From JBEKCB01 sp052139675 (GTDB lineage Bacteria; Planctomycetota; Brocadiia; CAIUPP01): a stretch of 38,807 bases of DNA. Each line of letters starts with the position of its first letter. Within the stretch, counting starts at the first letter, position 1. The stretch is taken from contig JBKQWE010000128.1 of the NCBI GenBank assembly GCA_052139675.1, positions 1-38,807 on the forward strand, read 5' to 3'. Positions 36,094 through 38,807 of this stretch are shown piece by piece. A program made the translations under genes and the position numbers. The notes below the pieces were generated by a model. The model was not told the DNA's origin and searched no databases. It worked only from the letters and a program-made list of their open reading frames with translations.

Positions 36094-36166
36094 CTGCCGC
36101 TGAGTTCTGGTGGAGTTAAGTGGTGTGCCGCTGAACTCCATTGAAGAATATAAAGGTCCGCTTGCC

Positions 36167-37786
36167 ATGAGTTGGAAAAGTCTGCCTGCAAAGCCGACCG
36201 TGCGGAAGTATTTGATTAAATGTTGTGCTGTGGCTGCAATTGCAGGTGCGGCCAGTCTCATGTATCCGCACCACAATGTCCTTTACGGTTCCGAGAGTTC
36301 AGGCGACACTGGAAACGAGGTTGGAATTATGAGCAAGTCGAGCGAAGCGAAGGTCTCAGTGCAGCCGGCGCCGGCGGGTGAACCTTTGTCGGAGGAGTAT
36401 TCGGTTGCCGTCGGCGGCGTCGCCGTGCCGGTGTATTCCTGTCGCGTTTCAGCGGTGCCGTTGGACCAGGTCTGGCCGGGGTACCAGCGGCCGATGGACC
36501 AGACCGAGCTGGCGGCTTTCGCCTATTGCGACGCGGCAGGCCCCGTTTCCGTGCAGGTCACGGCGCAGCGGGAGATAAAGTCGGTGGTGGTCCGGCCGCT
36601 ATCCAGGAAGATAACGCCGTCGGTCAAAGGCCAACAGATCAGCTTTAAGGTTTCGGGCCCCGGGCAGGTCACGGTGGAAGTGAACGGGTGGCACAACGCG
36701 CTGCACTTGTTCATCAATCCGCCGGAACAGGCGGCGCCGCGGTCCGATGATCCGAACGTCCGCTATTTCGGGCCGGGCGTGCATCATCCCGGCAAGATCG
36801 TCCTGGAGAGCAACCAGACGGTTTACGTGGCGGCCGGGGCGGTTGTGTACGGCAGTATTTCCGCCCAGAAGGCCAACAACATTCGGATCCTCGGCCGGGG
36901 CATCGTGGATGTCAGCGAGTCCGAGCGCGGCAAGGGCGGCGGCGCGATCCGGTTGCGGGACTGCTCGGACATCAGGATTGACGGCCTGGTGCTGCGGGAC
37001 CCCGACGTCTGGTGCTGCACGCTCCTCGGCTGCCGCAATGCGGAGATCAGCAACGTCAAGTGCGTCGGCCTGTGGCGCTATAATTCCGACGGGATTGATC
37101 TCTGCAACAGCCAGGACATTCACGTCCACGATTGCTTCGTGCGCGCCTTCGACGATTGCATCGTGCTGAAGGGCTTGATGGGCGGCGGCGGAGGCAAATC
37201 GGCCGTTTCATTCGTTGACCGGCCCGTGCGCGGGATCCTGGTCGAGCGGTGCGTGATCTGGAATGACTGGGGCCGCGCGCTGGAAATCGGCGCGGAGACC
37301 AGCACGCCGGAGATCGCCGACGTGGTCTTCCGCGACTGCGACATCATCCGGACCGACTACATCGCCATGGATATCCAGCACGGCCACCGCGCCAACGTGC
37401 ACGACATCCGTTTCGAGAACATCCGCGTGGAGGCCGACGACTTCAACCTGCGGCCCGTCATTCAGAAGACCCGCGACGAGAAGTACGTGACCGATCCGAA
37501 GGACGACTACCGGCCCTATCTCATGTACATCGTCATCGAGCCGAACTCCTGGTCGGCCGACCCGAATCACGGCGTGGTGAGGAACGTGGTCTTTAAGGAC
37601 ATTACCGTCACCAGCAAACTTTTCCTCCCGTCGCGTTTCCAGGGACTGGACGCCGAGCACGACGTGAAGGGCGTGACGATCGAGAACGTGCGCGTGAACG
37701 GGCGGCGATGCGCCAACGCGGAGGAAGTGCACCTGGAGATCCGCCCGCACGTGTCCGACGTGAACTTCGTAGGCGGGGCGAAGTGA
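36167..37786 (+). CDS. Glycoside hydrolase family 28-like (polygalacturonase-type)
   Basis: 539-residue exported enzyme from ATG 36167 (AAAGG 10 nt upstream). N-terminal basic then hydrophobic segment (TVRKYLIKCCAVAAIAGAASLM) acts as signal or anchor. An N-terminal beta domain (about 60-190) precedes the right-handed parallel beta-helix, whose repeats show as IRILGRGIVDV, IRIDGLVLRD, AEISNVKCVG, IHVHDCFVRA, HDIRFENIRVE. The GH28 catalytic aspartates are in NSDGID (306-311) and DDC (329-331). The exact glycan (pectin-like or other acidic sugar) is not certain. Consistent with the sialate esterase and DUF4432 genes, it suggests polysaccharide use. Confidence 0.88.
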   Translation: MSWKSLPAKPTVRKYLIKCCAVAAIAGAASLMYPHHNVLYGSESSGDTGNEVGIMSKSSEAKVSVQPAPAGEPLSEEYSVAVGGVAVPVYSCRVSAVPLDQVWPGYQRPMDQTELAAFAYCDAAGPVSVQVTAQREIKSVVVRPLSRKITPSVKGQQISFKVSGPGQVTVEVNGWHNALHLFINPPEQAAPRSDDPNVRYFGPGVHHPGKIVLESNQTVYVAAGAVVYGSISAQKANNIRILGRGIVDVSESERGKGGGAIRLRDCSDIRIDGLVLRDPDVWCCTLLGCRNAEISNVKCVGLWRYNSDGIDLCNSQDIHVHDCFVRAFDDCIVLKGLMGGGGGKSAVSFVDRPVRGILVERCVIWNDWGRALEIGAETSTPEIADVVFRDCDIIRTDYIAMDIQHGHRANVHDIRFENIRVEADDFNLRPVIQKTRDEKYVTDPKDDYRPYLMYIVIEPNSWSADPNHGVVRNVVFKDITVTSKLFLPSRFQGLDAEHDVKGVTIENVRVNGRRCANAEEVHLEIRPHVSDVNFVGGAK

Positions 37787-37832
37787 AAACGGGAGATCGA
37801 AGGCAGGAGAAGACGGGCTCACGCTACGAGGC

Positions 37833-37852
37833 AAGGAGCTCTTTTTCTCCTT
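37833..37852. terminator. Weak hairpin between convergent GH28 and holB genes
   Basis: AAGGAG (37833-37838) and CTCCTT (37847-37852) with an 8-nt T-rich loop, flanked by GGC/GCC with a short bulge. Only 6-9 pairs, so tentative. Confidence 0.3.
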
Positions 37853-37869
37853 AAGCCGAGATCAAAAAC

Positions 37870-38807
37870 TCACGCGGCTTGCTGCAGGCGGGCGATTCGC
37901 TCGAAGAGGTCCTGCAGGACCAGGTCAATCGTGGCGTTCGCGTCAATCTGGCGGCGCGCGTCGCAAACCGCTTCGTGGATGCCGAGCAGCCGTCGGGGCG
38001 CGAGCCGCTGCGCGGCTTCGGGAAGCGGGACGGCAGAATCAAACTGGCCCTCTTTGCCTTCGCAGACCGCGCGGACCATGATGTCGCGGTAGGTGCTTTC
38101 CAGCATGTAGAGGAATGCGCGGAGGCGCTCGCGCTGCGGCTCGAGTTGCTTCGAGGCCGTCCTGGCCCAGTCGAGCACGTCGTCGGCGAGCTCGAACACG
38201 TCCTCCGCCGGCAGCGCCAGGATGCGCGCGAGCGTCTTCCTGCGAATCTCCAGGCAGCCCGATTCGATGAGCTGGAGCGCGCGGTCCGCGGAGCCGCCGG
38301 CCAGGCGCACGGCGGCGGCGACGTCCTCCTTTTCGAGGCCGGGCCGCCCCGCTCTACGCAGCTCCGCTGCTACGGCGGGCGAAGAAGAGCCGTCGAGGAT
38401 GGCGTGCAGGTGTTCGTCGGAGAGCGGCTCGAAGCGGATTTCCTGGCAGCGCGAGCGCAACGTTGGCAGCAGGGCGCGCGGCCGCGACGAGGTGAGGATC
38501 AGCAGCGCGGCGGCCGGCGGCTCCTCGAGGGTCTTGAGGAGCGCGTTGCCGGCCTCCTCATTGAGCGCGTCGGCATCGCGGATGATCGTCACGCGGCGGT
38601 CGCCCTGGACGGGCATCAGGCTGAGCGTGCGGATGAGGTCCTGCACCTGTTCGATCTTGATGACGCGGCTCTCGCCTTCCGGCTGGAGGAGCAGGAAGTC
38701 GGGGTGGCCGTCATGGGCGAAGAGCCGGCAATCCTGGCAAAGCCCGCAAGGGCGCTGGCCTTCGCCGCGGCAGAGCAGCGCCTTGGCGGACTCCTGCGCT
38801 AGGAGCG
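37870..38807 (-). CDS. holB: DNA polymerase III delta-prime subunit, 5' end missing
   Basis: Clamp-loader subunit. The reading frame stays open to the window edge, so the protein begins outside. Visible are a zinc-binding cysteine set (CRGEGQRPCGLCQDC) and the DPDFL-like HPDFLLLQPEG stretch typical of delta-prime, then VIKIEQVQDLIRTLSLMP, RRVTIIRDADALNEEAGNALLKTLEEPPA, LLILTSS, and the sensor/arginine-finger motif SRCQEIRF, followed by the C-terminal collar helices. The P-loop region is not in the window. It ends 84 nt from the GH28 stop in convergent arrangement. Confidence 0.93.
   Translation of the reverse strand, partial: LLAQESAKALLCRGEGQRPCGLCQDCRLFAHDGHPDFLLLQPEGESRVIKIEQVQDLIRTLSLMPVQGDRRVTIIRDADALNEEAGNALLKTLEEPPAAALLILTSSRPRALLPTLRSRCQEIRFEPLSDEHLHAILDGSSSPAVAAELRRAGRPGLEKEDVAAAVRLAGGSADRALQLIESGCLEIRRKTLARILALPAEDVFELADDVLDWARTASKQLEPQRERLRAFLYMLESTYRDIMVRAVCEGKEGQFDSAVPLPEAAQRLAPRRLLGIHEAVCDARRQIDANATIDLVLQDLFERIARLQQAA

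Overview
The window is high-GC bacterial chromosome with no phage, plasmid or insertion-sequence genes. The gene content suggests a free-living or sediment/host-associated Gram-negative heterotroph: lipoproteins, a Tat signal, SecG, sigma-70 type promoters, sialate O-acetylesterase, a GH28 glycosidase and DUF4432. The archaeal-style start of aromatic biosynthesis, separate coaB and coaC genes and many families of short intergenic palindromes recall poorly cultivated PVC-like or Sumerlaeota/Hydrogenedentes-type lineages. That placement is a guess; no rRNA is present to test it.

Layout. (1) 1-4.5 kb: acyl-CoA dehydrogenase with both electron-transfer flavoprotein subunits, etfA and etfB each behind an extended -10 promoter. 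(2) 4.5-5.8 kb: TauE/SafE exporter plus its DUF1634 partner. (3) 5.9-8.6 kb: accessory stretch with a nucleotidyltransferase-like protein and a two-gene AAA ATPase + TOPRIM-like DUF4276 module, a PARIS-like candidate defence pair. (4) 8.6-10.4 kb: overlapping genes for ADH synthase and 3-dehydroquinate synthase II. (5) 10.5-11.5 kb: tRNA-Gly(CCC), a degenerate LytM lipoprotein and an FmdB zinc ribbon. (6) 11.5-15.5 kb: Fe superoxide dismutase with two possible starts, sialate O-acetylesterase, and an accessory pair (DUF1828/1829 protein plus an unnamed 155-residue protein). (7) 15.7-18.4 kb: lone receiver-domain protein, DUF4432 sugar-epimerase-like protein, TrmH-type methyltransferase. (8) 18.4-23.3 kb: housekeeping cluster tpiA-secG-pyrE-yicC-gmk-rpoZ-coaC-coaB, tightly packed with several start/stop overlaps. 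(9) 23.4-27.5 kb: bifunctional PheA, a CsgG-like lipoprotein, MutL. (10) 27.6-31.2 kb: membrane GAF-PP2C (SpoIIE-like) phosphatase divergent from a FliA-type sigma factor. (11) 31.3-35.0 kb: a HAD phosphatase / polyprenol kinase-like fusion divergent from priA. (12) 35.1-38.8 kb: a lower-GC trypsin-like protease, a GH28 glycosidase and the 3' part of holB, cut by the window end.

The clearest unusual feature is the set of palindromic repeats. At least eight kinds occupy the gaps and several run into coding sequence: they supply identical C-terminal tails to two convergent genes (trmH, coaB), part of the N-terminus of the HAD/kinase fusion and probably of Gmk, and they separate coaC from coaB. 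One family, built on GAGGAC/GTCCTC units around a conserved core, occurs three times. The best candidates for new biology are this repeat-gene interplay, the ATPase-DUF4276 pair, the DUF1828 pair, and the HAD-kinase fusion. The SOD gene looks like a cytosolic gene extended through its own ribosome-binding site into a Tat-exported form.
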